Positions 43,420 through 52,622 are shown, counted from the stretch's first letter. The stretch is DNA of 64,000 nt from CBDBCU01 sp965242615 (GCA_965242615.1 CBDESR010000004.1:682001-746000), one strand, 5' to 3'. Notes: generated from the sequence alone by a model not told the origin. Numbers and translations: made by a program.

Positions 43420-45861
43420 CTACCACACTATCAGGTTCCAGCAGTTGCCGGCGGCGCAGGTCAGGCGGCGGGTTTTGCCCTTTAAGACAACTTCGGCGGT
43501 TTCGGACACCAACAGCCAGTAGCTTTCCCCGGCGATGAAGTTTTCCAGGGTATTGGCATCCCCGGCTGCCGGGTCGTAGAAAGTCCAGGTCTTGGTGTCG
43601 TTGTTGAAGTGGAAGGCGCGGAGGAAACGGCCGCCCAGGTTGGTCAAGGCGGCATCGGCCGGAGTTACGGCACCGGCCGTTATGCCGGCGGCGGTAACGG
43701 TAAAGCTCTGGCTGACGGTGATGTCGTTGATTTGCAGCTCGACATTCTGCTGACCTAAGCCTAGACCCGGGATGAGGATTTGCAGGTCAACCCGGCCGGC
43801 GGCATCCGTTGCCGGCCGGGGCGCCGGCGTAACCTCGATATTGCCCACCGTTACCGACTGCACCGGCATAAAGCCTCGAAAGCCCTGAGCTGATGCCGTT
43901 ACCATCGTCCCCGGCGGCCCGGCAGGGGGCGACAGGGTCAGAGCCGCGCCCGGCACATCATGGGCGGCCACGGTGGCGACCAATGCGCCCTCATCATCCC
44001 GGAACTCGACCCGCACTTGATTGGTGGAAGGGGCGGCCGCGTTGCGGGGAACGCGCAGCTCCGCCTTAAAGTAGCCGTCAGTGTTGGTTTGAGCGGTAGT
44101 CCGGGTCTGGCTGCTGCCGGCGTCATAAATAACCCGCAGCTGAACCCCGGAACCCTGGTCATTCCGGCTGGGGAAGTGGCGGCCCGCTACCGTTACCAAG
44201 CTGCCCGCCCATCCCCAGAGGGGGGTAATCGTCAACTCCCGTGGGGCAACGGTCACGGTCACCGTTCCGGCGCGGCCGCGGCTGTCCCGCACCTCTATTG
44301 CCAACTCGCCGGGCGTAGTGGTCGCCGGGTTCACCGGCAGGTCAAGGGATGCCGACCAGTTGCCGCCGCTGTCCACTGCTATGGCACTATCGCTACCCTG
44401 GTTACTGCCGTGAATGCGCTGGGCGTCAATGGCGCGGCCGCCGATAGTGATGGCCGCAATAGTTACCGGTTCCCCGTTGGCGGCGATAGAAAAGTCGTTG
44501 CCAACCAGGTGGATGCGCTGATTGGGCAGCACGGCCCGGGGCGTAGCCCGTACGATTGGCCCGCCGACAATAATCGTGGCGCGAGCGGCGTAAATCTCGC
44601 CATTATCCTGCCGGGTTACGGCTACCCGCAAATCCTGGCGGCCCTCCCGCAGACCCGGCGGGGTGGCTACGCTGAAAGTCAGGACGCCGCCCTCCCCGAC
44701 CCTTTCGTCGGGAAAATCCACCGGCTGGCCGGCAATTTCCACCGCCGCCAGACTTCCCGGCGGGTAGTCAGCCAAATGAATCAGGATGCGCTGGCCGGAG
44801 CTGAACTCAGCGCGCACCAGTCCGTCCAATTCCAGAACCTGCGCCGCGGCGGCCTCGGCGGCGCTGTCGCCCTCCAGAACTATCGTTGAACTTTGCCCCC
44901 GGCCGTCGACGGCGTTGACCAAGTTGCAGTTGACCCCGGCGCCGGGGCTACCGTCGCTAATGGCGCAATCGCCCGGGCCGGGGACAAAGGGCGGGCTGAC
45001 GACGGTAAAGGTGCAAGTGCCGATGTCGTCGCCGCCGACCTGGGTAACGCAGAGGGCATTTTCGCCGCCGTCCCGTACGCCGTTAAAGTTGCCGTCCCGC
45101 CAGAAAGTCAGGGTAGTATCGTTCTTGAACCCCCGGCCAATGGCGACTATTTCCGCACCCCGGCCGGCGGTATCGCTGCTTAATATGACCTGTAAGTCCA
45201 CCAGCAGGCCGGTGACCAGGTCGTCCGTTGTCTCCGGCTCCGTCGTTTCCCCAAAAGCCTGCCGTACCAATTCATCGGGATGGGCGGCGGCTACCGGGTC
45301 GGCATCCCGGCCGTTCTGCACCGTCCAGGAGAAGCGGCCGCCCTCGGCCGGGTTGGACAAGCCAGCCCGGACGCTGAAAGTTACGGTGACCCGGGCCCCG
45401 GCGGCGATTTTCTGCGTCCCGTCGGCGGGACTCATATCCCCGGGAAAAACCGATATAACCGTCGGTTTTCTGGGGTTATCCTGTCCGTCCAGAACCACGG
45501 CTTGGGCCGGGCCGGAACCGGAGCCGAGGGCGGTATCGTCCACCGCGGCCACTTGGCTAGCCGCAATTCGTATTTCTTGGGGGTTAAGTTGGCCGACCCG
45601 GGGGACGCCGATGTCCTCGTGGAGGGTAAAGATGATGGGGTCGGCTTGGTCGGGCAGCAGCTCCCGGTCGGTAGTAAAGGCGACCACATAGCTGCTGGCC
45701 GCCGCCGGTTGGCGGTTTTCCGCTTTAACCGTAGCCGCCGGCGTCGGTGGCGGCTCCGCCTCCTGAGCCGTCAGCGTCCCGGCAGCCGCGCCGCCGGCCA
45801 GCAAAGCCAGCAGGAAAGCCAAGCCAACTATTATCCGATAACGGGAAAACCCCTGTGCCAT
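43420..45861 (-). CDS. Large exported surface protein with Ig/IPT-like repeats
   Basis: 813 residues from the ATG at 45861. Signal peptide (~1-33), then several beta-sandwich repeats typical of IPT/TIG or Ig-like surface proteins ('GRHFPSRNDQGSGVQLRV', 'GPPGTMVTASAQGF'). The last ~75 residues ('GRFLRAFHFNNDTKTWTFYDP', 'TLENFIAGESYWLLV', then 'LTCAAGNCWNLIVW') form a domain also found alone in the small protein at 55204. No catalytic motif is visible. Probably cell-wall associated. Confidence 0.75.
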   Translation of the reverse strand: MAQGFSRYRIIVGLAFLLALLAGGAAAGTLTAQEAEPPPTPAATVKAENRQPAAASSYVVAFTTDRELLPDQADPIIFTLHEDIGVPRVGQLNPQEIRIAASQVAAVDDTALGSGSGPAQAVVLDGQDNPRKPTVISVFPGDMSPADGTQKIAAGARVTVTFSVRAGLSNPAEGGRFSWTVQNGRDADPVAAAHPDELVRQAFGETTEPETTDDLVTGLLVDLQVILSSDTAGRGAEIVAIGRGFKNDTTLTFWRDGNFNGVRDGGENALCVTQVGGDDIGTCTFTVVSPPFVPGPGDCAISDGSPGAGVNCNLVNAVDGRGQSSTIVLEGDSAAEAAAAQVLELDGLVRAEFSSGQRILIHLADYPPGSLAAVEIAGQPVDFPDERVGEGGVLTFSVATPPGLREGRQDLRVAVTRQDNGEIYAARATIIVGGPIVRATPRAVLPNQRIHLVGNDFSIAANGEPVTIAAITIGGRAIDAQRIHGSNQGSDSAIAVDSGGNWSASLDLPVNPATTTPGELAIEVRDSRGRAGTVTVTVAPRELTITPLWGWAGSLVTVAGRHFPSRNDQGSGVQLRVIYDAGSSQTRTTAQTNTDGYFKAELRVPRNAAAPSTNQVRVEFRDDEGALVATVAAHDVPGAALTLSPPAGPPGTMVTASAQGFRGFMPVQSVTVGNIEVTPAPRPATDAAGRVDLQILIPGLGLGQQNVELQINDITVSQSFTVTAAGITAGAVTPADAALTNLGGRFLRAFHFNNDTKTWTFYDPAAGDANTLENFIAGESYWLLVSETAEVVLKGKTRRLTCAAGNCWNLIVW

Positions 45862-46072
45862 ATCCCCGATTATACACGACAGCCCGGCCTCTGCGGTATG
45901 GAATTGAGCGGGGATTTCCGGGGGAATGATTTGCTGATGGCAGGATAGTCGCCCCCCTTTGTAACAAGCTTCCCGCGCGCGGGCTTGCAGCGGATTAAAT
46001 GAGCCGGTATCCCGGTTGACATTATTCCCTTGGCTATCTAGACTAGGCTGATGGGGCAAGGGTATCCGGGCA

Positions 46073-47620
46073 TTGCCGGGGGTGGCTGATTTGGGCGTTG
46101 CAGGACTGGTTCTTTCTCGGCTGAATATCGTAGCCGGCTTTCGAGAGTTGGGCGGCACCAAGCGGCGGACGGAGACGCTGCTGGCCTTGGCGGCGTCCCA
46201 ACTGCTGGTGCAGCTGACTTTTCTGCCGGTTACTTTGACGATTCCGTCGGTGGCCGACTATTTTGGCGTGGATGTGGATGACGCGGCGTGGACGGTGGTC
46301 ATCCGCCTGTTGCTGTTGGGCAGCACGGTGTTTTTGACTTCCCGGCTGGGGGAAAAGTTCGGCCATGTGCGGATGTTCTTTATCGGCATCTGCGTACTGA
46401 CCGGGGCCAATTTGCTGGCGACCACGGCGCAAAGCCTGTATCAGCTGATTTTGTGGTGCGGGCTGGGCGGGTTCGGCGGCGCGCTGGTGATTTCCAACTC
46501 CAACGCCATTATCGCGATGGTGTTCGAGCCGGCGGAACGGGGGCGGGCTTTTTCGGTGCCGGTGACGGCGTCGCGGTTCGGGACGATGCTGGGTCTGCTG
46601 CTGTTCGGGCTGTTTCTGGAGTTTATCAACTGGCGGCTGGTCTATGTGTCGGCGCTGCTGGTGGGCGTGGCGGCCATCGGCTTTGCCTGGCCGGTGTTGA
46701 AGTATCAGCGGGAGCAGGCGGCGGCCGAGGGGGCCGGAGTACGGATTGACTATCTGGCGGCGGCGGTACTGGTAGCGGTATTGGCGACCTTTATCCTGTC
46801 CGGGTCGCATCTGCATGATGGGGCGGAGTCCTTTACTTCCCCGGAGGCGTTGGGCTATCACCTGCCGATGCACTTGCTGAGTTTGGCGTTGGCCGGGTTG
46901 TTTGTGGTGATGCAGTTGCGAACGGGGAATCCCTTTCTGGATTTCCGCTACTTCAAGCGCAAGTATTTTTCGATGGCGCTGTTCAGCAACACGACTTGCC
47001 ATTTGTCGATGCTGACGATATTTACCCTGGTGCCGATAGTGGTCGAGGACGGTCTGGGGTACGGGCCGCTGGTGGTGATGCTGGTCTTGATGCCGCATCA
47101 GAGTTTCGGGTTGTGGCTGCCGGCGATAGCCGGGTATGTCTATGACCGGTATAATCCCCGTTGGTTGGGGCCGCTGTCGCTGTTTTTCATCGCGGCCGGG
47201 GTAGGAATGTTGGGGTTGTTTGCGGCGGATGTACCCATCTGGGGGATACCGCTGCTGCTGCTGCCGGCGTCGGTGGGGACGGCGCTGTTCATATCGCCCT
47301 ATAACGCGGTGGTGATGAATACGCTGCCGGAAAATCGCAGCTTTGCGTCGGGGATGCTGGAGACGACGCGGCAGATGGGGCATACCGTGGGCAGCACCAT
47401 CGGGGCGACCATATTGGGATTGAGCCTGCCGGTGACCATCGAGTTTATGACGGCGGCCGAGGCGCGGGGGTACTATCAGCAGGGATTTCAAGTGGCATCG
47501 CTGGCAGTGGTGTGGATAATTGTATCCGGGGGTATCGTGGCACTGTTCCAGCGGGTGCCGGCGGTAGTGTGGCGGCGGTCGGAACGGGAGCCGGCGGCGC
47601 AGCCGGGGGCGGGTGATTAG
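46073..47620 (+). CDS. DHA2/EmrB-type MFS transporter
   Basis: 515 residues with about fourteen transmembrane helices; start is uncertain (TTG at 46073 gives the longest plausible frame, no strong SD). 'AAWTVVIRLLLLGSTVFLTSRLGEKFGHVRMFFIGI' is the loop 2-3 signature of drug:H+ antiporters. Probably exports drugs or metabolites. Confidence 0.88.
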   Translation: MPGVADLGVAGLVLSRLNIVAGFRELGGTKRRTETLLALAASQLLVQLTFLPVTLTIPSVADYFGVDVDDAAWTVVIRLLLLGSTVFLTSRLGEKFGHVRMFFIGICVLTGANLLATTAQSLYQLILWCGLGGFGGALVISNSNAIIAMVFEPAERGRAFSVPVTASRFGTMLGLLLFGLFLEFINWRLVYVSALLVGVAAIGFAWPVLKYQREQAAAEGAGVRIDYLAAAVLVAVLATFILSGSHLHDGAESFTSPEALGYHLPMHLLSLALAGLFVVMQLRTGNPFLDFRYFKRKYFSMALFSNTTCHLSMLTIFTLVPIVVEDGLGYGPLVVMLVLMPHQSFGLWLPAIAGYVYDRYNPRWLGPLSLFFIAAGVGMLGLFAADVPIWGIPLLLLPASVGTALFISPYNAVVMNTLPENRSFASGMLETTRQMGHTVGSTIGATILGLSLPVTIEFMTAAEARGYYQQGFQVASLAVVWIIVSGGIVALFQRVPAVVWRRSEREPAAQPGAGD

Positions 47621-47628
47621 GGGACGGG

Positions 47629-48099
47629 ATGGCTTTGGCGGCGGGAGAGTACCCGGCGGAGGCGGCGGTGGCGCGGATTTTGACGGCGGAGAAGCAAATC
47701 GTCGAGGGTATCAGTTGGCAGCGCGATTTGCGCCAAGACCCGGATTGGGTCAAGTTCCGGGCAAGGGTGGAGAATGATGGCGGGTGGAATTTGACGCTTT
47801 ATGGCAATGTAAGGGTAGTATCCCCTTACAAGAAGTCTTATTCGCTCATTTGGACTTTGGGCGATGTCGGTTATCGCATCTTTGCTATGGATGTCCAGGG
47901 CAACCATACCAACATAGCGATTAACAAAGAGAAGTGGCGGCGGCGGACGCATAAGCAGATTTGGAAGGATACTTATCCCGAGTTTGCCTACACGCCTGAC
48001 GAAGTAATCCCGGAGGAGCCTAATGCGGCCTTCCTGGAGTTCTGCCGGGAGTGTAATATAGTACTTACCGGTCAACTCGGGGTTTTCCCGCCGACTTAG
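47629..48099 (+). CDS. Unknown protein upstream of the DUF1828 gene
   Basis: 156 residues. Compact alpha/beta, 'KFRARVENDGGWNLTLYGNVRVV' and 'YRIFAMDVQGNHTNIAINKEKWRRRTHKQIW', with a Cys pair near the C-terminus. It begins 8 bp after the exporter gene and lies 23 bp before the DUF1828 gene, so it probably pairs with the latter; such pairs occur as accessory modules. I do not recognise the family. Confidence 0.55.
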   Translation: MALAAGEYPAEAAVARILTAEKQIVEGISWQRDLRQDPDWVKFRARVENDGGWNLTLYGNVRVVSPYKKSYSLIWTLGDVGYRIFAMDVQGNHTNIAINKEKWRRRTHKQIWKDTYPEFAYTPDEVIPEEPNAAFLEFCRECNIVLTGQLGVFPPT

Positions 48100-48122
48100 T
48101 CCGGAGGAAAGCGGAGGGTCAA

Positions 48123-48929
48123 ATGGGTCTCGACGGCGGCAAAGTGGTCAAGCAGTACCTGGAAAACCTGGCCGGGGAGTTCTCTTGCCACTACTACGGC
48201 GACCTGCTGAATATCATTACTCCCTATCTGTATCACGACGACTCTATGGTAGCCGTGTACTTGGAGGAACTGCCAGGGGGTAAGGTTAAAGTGCACGATG
48301 GGGGCGAAGCCGTGATGCACCCGTTCTCCCACGGCTTTGACCTGTGGGAAAGCTCTTGGGGAATGGAGGCGGCCCGGGATATTGCCCGGGACGAATGGGT
48401 GGACTTGGACGGCGGCAAGCTGAGCAAGACCGGCCCGGCGGAGGAAGTGGGGCAGATGATTCTGGATGTGGTGACGGCGGCGCGGGGGGTGTCGGATTTG
48501 ATTTACGCGCACCGGGCCTATGCCCACGCTGCTTATCAGCAGAAGCGGCGGCAGGTGCATAAACTTTCCGCCTTTTCCGAAAAGCTGACTACCTTTCTGG
48601 CGGAAAGCGGTTTCGAGTACGCGCCGCGGCCCAAGCTGACCGGGGAGAGCGGGCAGGTTTATACAGTGCATTACCGGGTTGACCGGGGGGCTTACTTGCA
48701 GATTCTGGACCCGGGGCGTTCTGGGCGGGCCAAGGCGGCGGTGGACCGTACTTTCGGGATGTGGGCAGACGGCGCCGGCGATTTGACGGTCGACCGCAAG
48801 CTGACGCTGTTGAATGATGAGACGCTGAATTGGAAGGCGGCGCATATTAACCGGTTGAGCCAGGTTTCCACGGTTATCCAGTGGAGCGAGCGGGATAGGC
48901 TGCCGGCTTTGCTGGCCGCGCTTTCCTGA
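48123..48929 (+). CDS. DUF1828/DUF1829-like protein
   Basis: 268 residues. 'MVAVYLEELPGGKVKVHDGGEAVMH' is the DUF1828 signature, with a DUF1829-like C-terminal part ('YVHYRV...LQILDPGRSGRAKAAVDRTFGMWAD' region). The family is common on phages, plasmids and near toxin-antitoxin genes; its activity is not established. SD AGGAAAGCGGAGGG upstream of the ATG. It is probably cotranscribed with the 156-residue gene before it. Confidence 0.7.
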   Translation: MGLDGGKVVKQYLENLAGEFSCHYYGDLLNIITPYLYHDDSMVAVYLEELPGGKVKVHDGGEAVMHPFSHGFDLWESSWGMEAARDIARDEWVDLDGGKLSKTGPAEEVGQMILDVVTAARGVSDLIYAHRAYAHAAYQQKRRQVHKLSAFSEKLTTFLAESGFEYAPRPKLTGESGQVYTVHYRVDRGAYLQILDPGRSGRAKAAVDRTFGMWADGAGDLTVDRKLTLLNDETLNWKAAHINRLSQVSTVIQWSERDRLPALLAALS

Positions 48930-48953
48930 AATCCGTATCGGCGCAGGCGAACT

Positions 48954-49757
48954 ATGTCCTCGAACCAAGTTGATTTTACCCGCAAGGATGGGCTGGCGGT
49001 GATTACTCTGAACCGCCCGGCGGCGCGCAACGCCCTGTCCCCGGAGATGGTAGCCGACTTGGGGCGGGCGATTGCCGACTGCCGGCGGCCGGAAATTCGG
49101 GCGGCGCTGCTGACCGGGACGGAAGGGGCTTTTTGCGCCGGGGCGGATGTCAAGGATTTTGCGGAGCAGCTGGAGCAGGGCGGGCCGGAGGGTTTGTCGC
49201 AGCACCTGAACCGCCTGGCTGATGCGCTGCACCGGGAGGTTATTATGGGCATCCGCCGGTTGGATAAACCGGTAGTGGCGGCGATAAACGGCGTGGCCGC
49301 CGGTGCCGGGTTCAGCCTGGCGTTGGCTTGCGATTTGCGGCTGGCGGCGGCTAATGCCCGGTTTATCCTAGCGTATGCCGGCATTGGCTGTACCGCCGAT
49401 GGGGGTTCGACTTATATGCTGCCGCGGTTGGTGGGAATGGGCAAGGCGATGGAGATTTATCTGGCCAGTCAGCCGATTGGGGCGGAGTATGCCCGGGAGT
49501 TGGGGCTGGTCAATCAGGTTTGCCCGGCGGAGGGCTTTGACCGCCACGCTTTGGAGACGGCGGATCGGCTGGCGCAGGGGCCGACGCGGGCTTACGGGCG
49601 GGTTAAGGCGTTGTTTAATCAGTCGTGGGACGCCGACTTGGCGACGCAGCTGGCGGCGGAACGAGATGCTATCGCGGATATTGCCTACAGCGGGGATTTT
49701 CAGGAAGGAATAAGGGCGTTCAGCGGGAAGCGGCCGGCGTGGTTTCAGGGGAGGTAG
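48954..49757 (+). CDS. Enoyl-CoA hydratase/isomerase family protein
   Basis: 267 residues of the crotonase fold. 'LNRPAARNALSPEMV', 'GAFCAGADVKDF' (oxyanion-hole), 'INGVAAGAGFSLALACDLRLAA' and the active-site Glu region around 'TADGGSTYMLPRLVG' match. Typical for fatty-acid or aromatic-acid beta-oxidation. It is alone apart from its 24-bp gap to the DUF1828 gene. Confidence 0.92.
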   Translation: MSSNQVDFTRKDGLAVITLNRPAARNALSPEMVADLGRAIADCRRPEIRAALLTGTEGAFCAGADVKDFAEQLEQGGPEGLSQHLNRLADALHREVIMGIRRLDKPVVAAINGVAAGAGFSLALACDLRLAAANARFILAYAGIGCTADGGSTYMLPRLVGMGKAMEIYLASQPIGAEYARELGLVNQVCPAEGFDRHALETADRLAQGPTRAYGRVKALFNQSWDADLATQLAAERDAIADIAYSGDFQEGIRAFSGKRPAWFQGR

Positions 49758-49892
49758 GGGCTTTTGACCGGGCAGCTTTTGGGGAATATATTATCATCCA
49801 CTATCCATAAAGCAAACGGAACTCTTAACAGACCTCAGCAAAAAGGTTATAATGACCCCCAAGCAAACCCCAAAGGAGTCAATCCCCCAGCC

Positions 49893-50711
49893 ATGACCAC
49901 TCCGACTACTATCAACGACATCAACGACCTGTTCCGCATCCTGCGGGACAATCCGGAATGGCGCGACCAGCTCCGCAGCGTTCTGCTGACCCAAGAAATC
50001 CTGGAGTTGCCGGCGGCCCTGGCGGCCCTGACCCAGGAAGTCCGGGAATTCATCGCCGAACAACGCGCCATCAACCAGGAGCAGAAGCGCACCAACGACG
50101 CCATCTTCGCCCGCCTCGACCGGATTGAACAGGACGTAGCCGAAGCCAAAGCCGACATCAAAGACCTGAAGTCCGACATGGTCGAAGCCAAGTCCGACAT
50201 CAAAGACCTGAAAACCACCGTCGGCCACCTCGTCGGCACCGTCAACCGAATGGACGGTACCGTCAGCCAGCTCGTCGGCGACTGGGCTGAACGCAAAGTC
50301 CACGCCAACATCGACAATATGCTCCACCAGCGCCAACGCGGCCTACGCAGCCTCGTCATACTGAAAAGCGTCAACCAGCATCTCAACACCGACCTGAGCG
50401 ACGAACTGGCCGACGCCGCCGACGAAGGCTTGATTACCCCGGAGGAAATGGAAGCCCTCCGCTCCATCGACCTCATTACCCGCGCCCGCCTCAAGGACAC
50501 CGGCGAAACCATCTACCACGCCGTCGAAGTATCGGTAACCGTCGACAACCACGATGTCCAGCGCGCCATCGCCCGGGCCGACATCCTCAGCCGCGCCACC
50601 AAGACTAAAACCATCCCGGTAGTAGTCGGCGGCTCCATCATCCCCGCCGCCGCCGACTTGGCCCACCAGTCCGGCGCCCTCGCCATTGCCACCAGCCGAT
50701 TGTCTGCCTAA
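49893..50711 (+). CDS. Coiled-coil protein with PD-(D/E)XK-like C-terminus (DUF3782-type)
   Basis: 272 residues from the ATG at 49893. A long coiled coil (50-135) has repeated 'AKADIKDLKSDMVEAKSDIKDL' heptads, with a matching near-repeat in DNA. The C-terminal part ('YHAVEVSVTVDNHDVQRAIARADILSRA') looks like the degenerate nuclease domain of DUF3782-type proteins, with Glu of 'EVS' in the place of ExK. Predicted DNA/protein binding; not proven. Confidence 0.6.
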   Translation: MTTPTTINDINDLFRILRDNPEWRDQLRSVLLTQEILELPAALAALTQEVREFIAEQRAINQEQKRTNDAIFARLDRIEQDVAEAKADIKDLKSDMVEAKSDIKDLKTTVGHLVGTVNRMDGTVSQLVGDWAERKVHANIDNMLHQRQRGLRSLVILKSVNQHLNTDLSDELADAADEGLITPEEMEALRSIDLITRARLKDTGETIYHAVEVSVTVDNHDVQRAIARADILSRATKTKTIPVVVGGSIIPAAADLAHQSGALAIATSRLSA

Positions 50712-50750
50712 AAACTTCCCAACCCCCCCACCCCTTCCCTACGCCCTTCT

Positions 50751-50779
50751 GTCATTCCGAGGCGATAGCCGAGGAATCT
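50751..50779. repeat. GTCATTCCGAG-type dispersed repeat, copy 1
   Basis: 29 bp: GTCATTCCGAGGCGATAGCC then GAGGAATCT. Inner GGC/GCC and outer ATTCC/GGAAT can pair, so it forms a stem-loop. Confidence 0.8.
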
Positions 50780-50884
50780 CGGCTTCTCGAGATGAGACAA
50801 GGTCGTCCCCATCGGCATCCCTGCTGCCGCCCCAAAACCCTCCATCGCGCCTCGTTATATCCCCCAAAAACTTTTTCGGCGGCA

Positions 50885-50916
50885 CGGCGGGGAAATTTCG
50901 CGAAATTTCCCCGCCG
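50885..50916 (+). terminator. Intrinsic terminator, perfect palindrome
   Basis: 32-nt perfect palindrome (arms CGGCGGGGAAATTTCG and CGAAATTTCCCCGCCG) followed by TATTTTTTT. One of the strongest terminators in the window. Confidence 0.9.
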
Positions 50917-51032
50917 TATTTTTTTGAACCCCCGCCCCCCATTCTTAATTCCTAATTCTAAATTTTTAATTCTCGACCCCTCCGGCAGCCAACCCCTCCC
51001 CTCCCAGATCGGCACCAATCGCAAAAGAGGGC

Positions 51033-51057
51033 GGGATTTTTGTCAAGCAAAAATCCC
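51033..51057 (+). terminator. Hairpin before exported-protein gene
   Basis: GGGATTTTTG and CAAAAATCCC pair around a 5-nt loop, with a short T-run after. It lies 70 bp upstream of the 51127 gene, so it could be terminator or leader attenuator. Confidence 0.5.
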
Positions 51058-51126
51058 GTCCCTTTTTACCCTTTTATTACCGGCATACCGCTGGCATTAA
51101 AAGTCCTTGCCGCCGGAGGTATCCCA

Positions 51127-51744
51127 ATGAACCGCTACCGATTCCCTATTGCCATCCTGTCCCTGACCGTCTTAACCCTCGCCCTTATCATCACCGCCAG
51201 TCCCGCCCCTGATGCCCAAGCCGCCCCCCGCTCCATCCCTTGGGAATGCGCCAACTGGCAAGCTTCCCCCGCCGTTGCCGACGCTGACGATGCCCACGTC
51301 TCCGCCATCCTCGAATCCCTCGCCGCCAACCGCGGCAAAGCCATCTACTGCGCCATCGACCAGTCCGACACCTTCACCAAAGCCGAAACCTGGGCTGCCG
51401 GCCGCGACCGCAACGAACGCGACGACACCGTCTACTTCGGCGAAAGCGGCAACTTCCGCGGCTTTCTCGCCGCCCAGGAGGTCTACCTGACCGATGGCGA
51501 ATCCGGCGTTACCGGCATCAGCCGCGAACTCATTTTTGAGTTTCCCCGGGAGCAGCGCCGCGGCAAGAAAACCATAACCAAGCGCATGGCCGTCCCCGCC
51601 CTTCCCCCATGTCATTCCGAGGCGATAGCCGAGGAATCTAAAATGCCTGCCCTACAACACCGTACAACCCAACCAACCATCCCCGATCCAAAAGTTTTGA
51701 GGGGGTGCGGGGGAACTTTTACACAGGTAAGTATCCCTTTATAG
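51127..51744 (+). CDS. Exported protein, C-terminus rebuilt by repeats
   Basis: 205 residues. Signal peptide (1-33), then a soluble region ('DDAHVSAILESLAANRGKAIYCAIDQSDTFTK', 'YFGESGNFRGF') without recognised family. The last ~50 residues come from a copy of the GTCATTCCGAG repeat ('PPCHSEAIAEESKMPAL') and from IS1595-end DNA, so the native C-terminus has been replaced. SD GGAGG upstream. Confidence 0.6.
   Translation: MNRYRFPIAILSLTVLTLALIITASPAPDAQAAPRSIPWECANWQASPAVADADDAHVSAILESLAANRGKAIYCAIDQSDTFTKAETWAAGRDRNERDDTVYFGESGNFRGFLAAQEVYLTDGESGVTGISRELIFEFPREQRRGKKTITKRMAVPALPPCHSEAIAEESKMPALQHRTTQPTIPDPKVLRGCGGTFTQVSIPL
51611..51639. repeat. GTCATTCCGAG-type dispersed repeat, copy 2
   Basis: Same 29 bp as at 50751, here read through as coding sequence of the exported protein, and just left of the IS1595 element. 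Confidence 0.8.
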
Positions 51745-51810
51745 GTATTCTCAACACGTGTTGGCATGGGTTAAAACAAGGGAAAATCCCTTTGACAGAG
51801 GAGCGGAATT

Positions 51811-52101
51811 ATGTCCCAACGGGCTTATCGCCACGACTTGCGCTGCCCCCATTGCGGTTCCAACTGGATGCCCAAATACGGCACTTCCCGGGGGAAACAG
51901 ACCTATCGCTGTGGCCACTGCAAGCATCGTCATACCCCGGAGGGCAACCGCCACTACTATTCGGAGCAGGTCAAGAGCCAAGCCGTGCGGATGTATCTGG
52001 AGGGCAGCAGCATCTCGGCCATCGGTCGGGTATTGGGGGTGCGGCTGGAAACGGTCTATTCCTGGATTCAAAAAAAGCCGTGGCGGCAGGGGAGACCTTG
52101 A
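51811..52101 (+). CDS. IS1-type InsA-like protein
   Basis: 96 residues with N-terminal zinc ribbon CPHCGS...CGHCKHRH and a helix-turn-helix 'SISAIGRVLGVRLETVYSWIQKK'. It ends in another frame past an A7 run (52070-52076). On its own it acts as DNA-binding repressor in IS1 elements. SD GGAGCGG upstream. Confidence 0.85.
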   Translation: MSQRAYRHDLRCPHCGSNWMPKYGTSRGKQTYRCGHCKHRHTPEGNRHYYSEQVKSQAVRMYLEGSSISAIGRVLGVRLETVYSWIQKKPWRQGRP

Positions 52102-52571
52102 ACCTGGCGCGGGAGCAGAAAGCGGCCTTGCGGCCGGCCGGGGTTAAGGCCGTAGTCATTTCCCTGGACGAGGCGTGGACTTACCTGGGCTGCCGCAAGG
52201 GGGAGCAGCGGCAATCCCTGTGGATTTGGACGGCGGTGGTGGTGGAAAGCGACGGGCGGTGGTGGCGGGATTTTGAGGTGGGGGGACGGGATACGGAGAC
52301 TTTTCTGCGGTTGCTGGCGCGATTGCCGGAGGCGGCCAAATACAGCACGGACCGCTACGAAGTGTATAACTGGCTGCCGCCGGACCGCCATGTGGCGCGC
52401 AAGGGACGGGAAGCCAATCGGAACGAAGGGCTGCATTCGGTCTTGCGGGGGAAGCTGAACCGGTTGGTGCGGCGGACTAAGGGATACACCAAACAAGCGG
52501 AAATGCGGTTGGTTCCCTGGCTATGCTGTGGCTCCAGCAAGGCTGGATTTAGCCACGCCAACACGTGTTGA
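51811..52571 (+). CDS. IS1-type transposase by -1 frameshift (InsAB')
   Basis: At the A7 run (52070-52076) the reading frame moves -1 from InsA into a long frame ending at 52571. The InsB' part has the DDE set of the family: 'VVISLDEAWTYLG', 'YSTDRYEVYNWLPP' and 'ANRNEGLHSVLRGKLNRLVRRTKGYTK'. The stop codon TGA lies inside the right inverted repeat. Programmed -1 slippage on an A-run is the known mode of IS1 transposase production. Confidence 0.85.
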
Positions 52572-52593
52572 GAATACCCCTTTATAACAAGTA

Positions 52594-52622
52594 TTGACAA
52601 CAAGCAGCGTTTATGGTATAAT
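52594..52622 (+). promoter_or_regulatory. Perfect consensus promoter of IS1595 transposase
   Basis: TTGACA (52594-52599), 17-bp spacer, TATAAT (52617-52622), 6 bp before the transposase ATG, so a leaderless or nearly leaderless transcript is likely. Confidence 0.85.

Larger units (their letters stand above)
51744..52578 (+). mobile_element. IS1-type insertion sequence
   Basis: Terminal repeats at 51744-51765 and 52557-52578 are 22-bp perfect inverted repeats (GGTATTCTCAACACGTGTTG...). The 8-bp direct repeat CCTTTATA flanks both sides (51736-51743 and 52579-52586), the expected target duplication. It inserted into the left terminal repeat of the IS1595 element, so it is younger. Intact-looking. 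Confidence 0.93.

Noticed and set aside
46043..47491. Long Arg/Gln/His-rich antisense frame across the MFS gene
   Set aside because: Typical shadow of a GC-rich gene; no domain.
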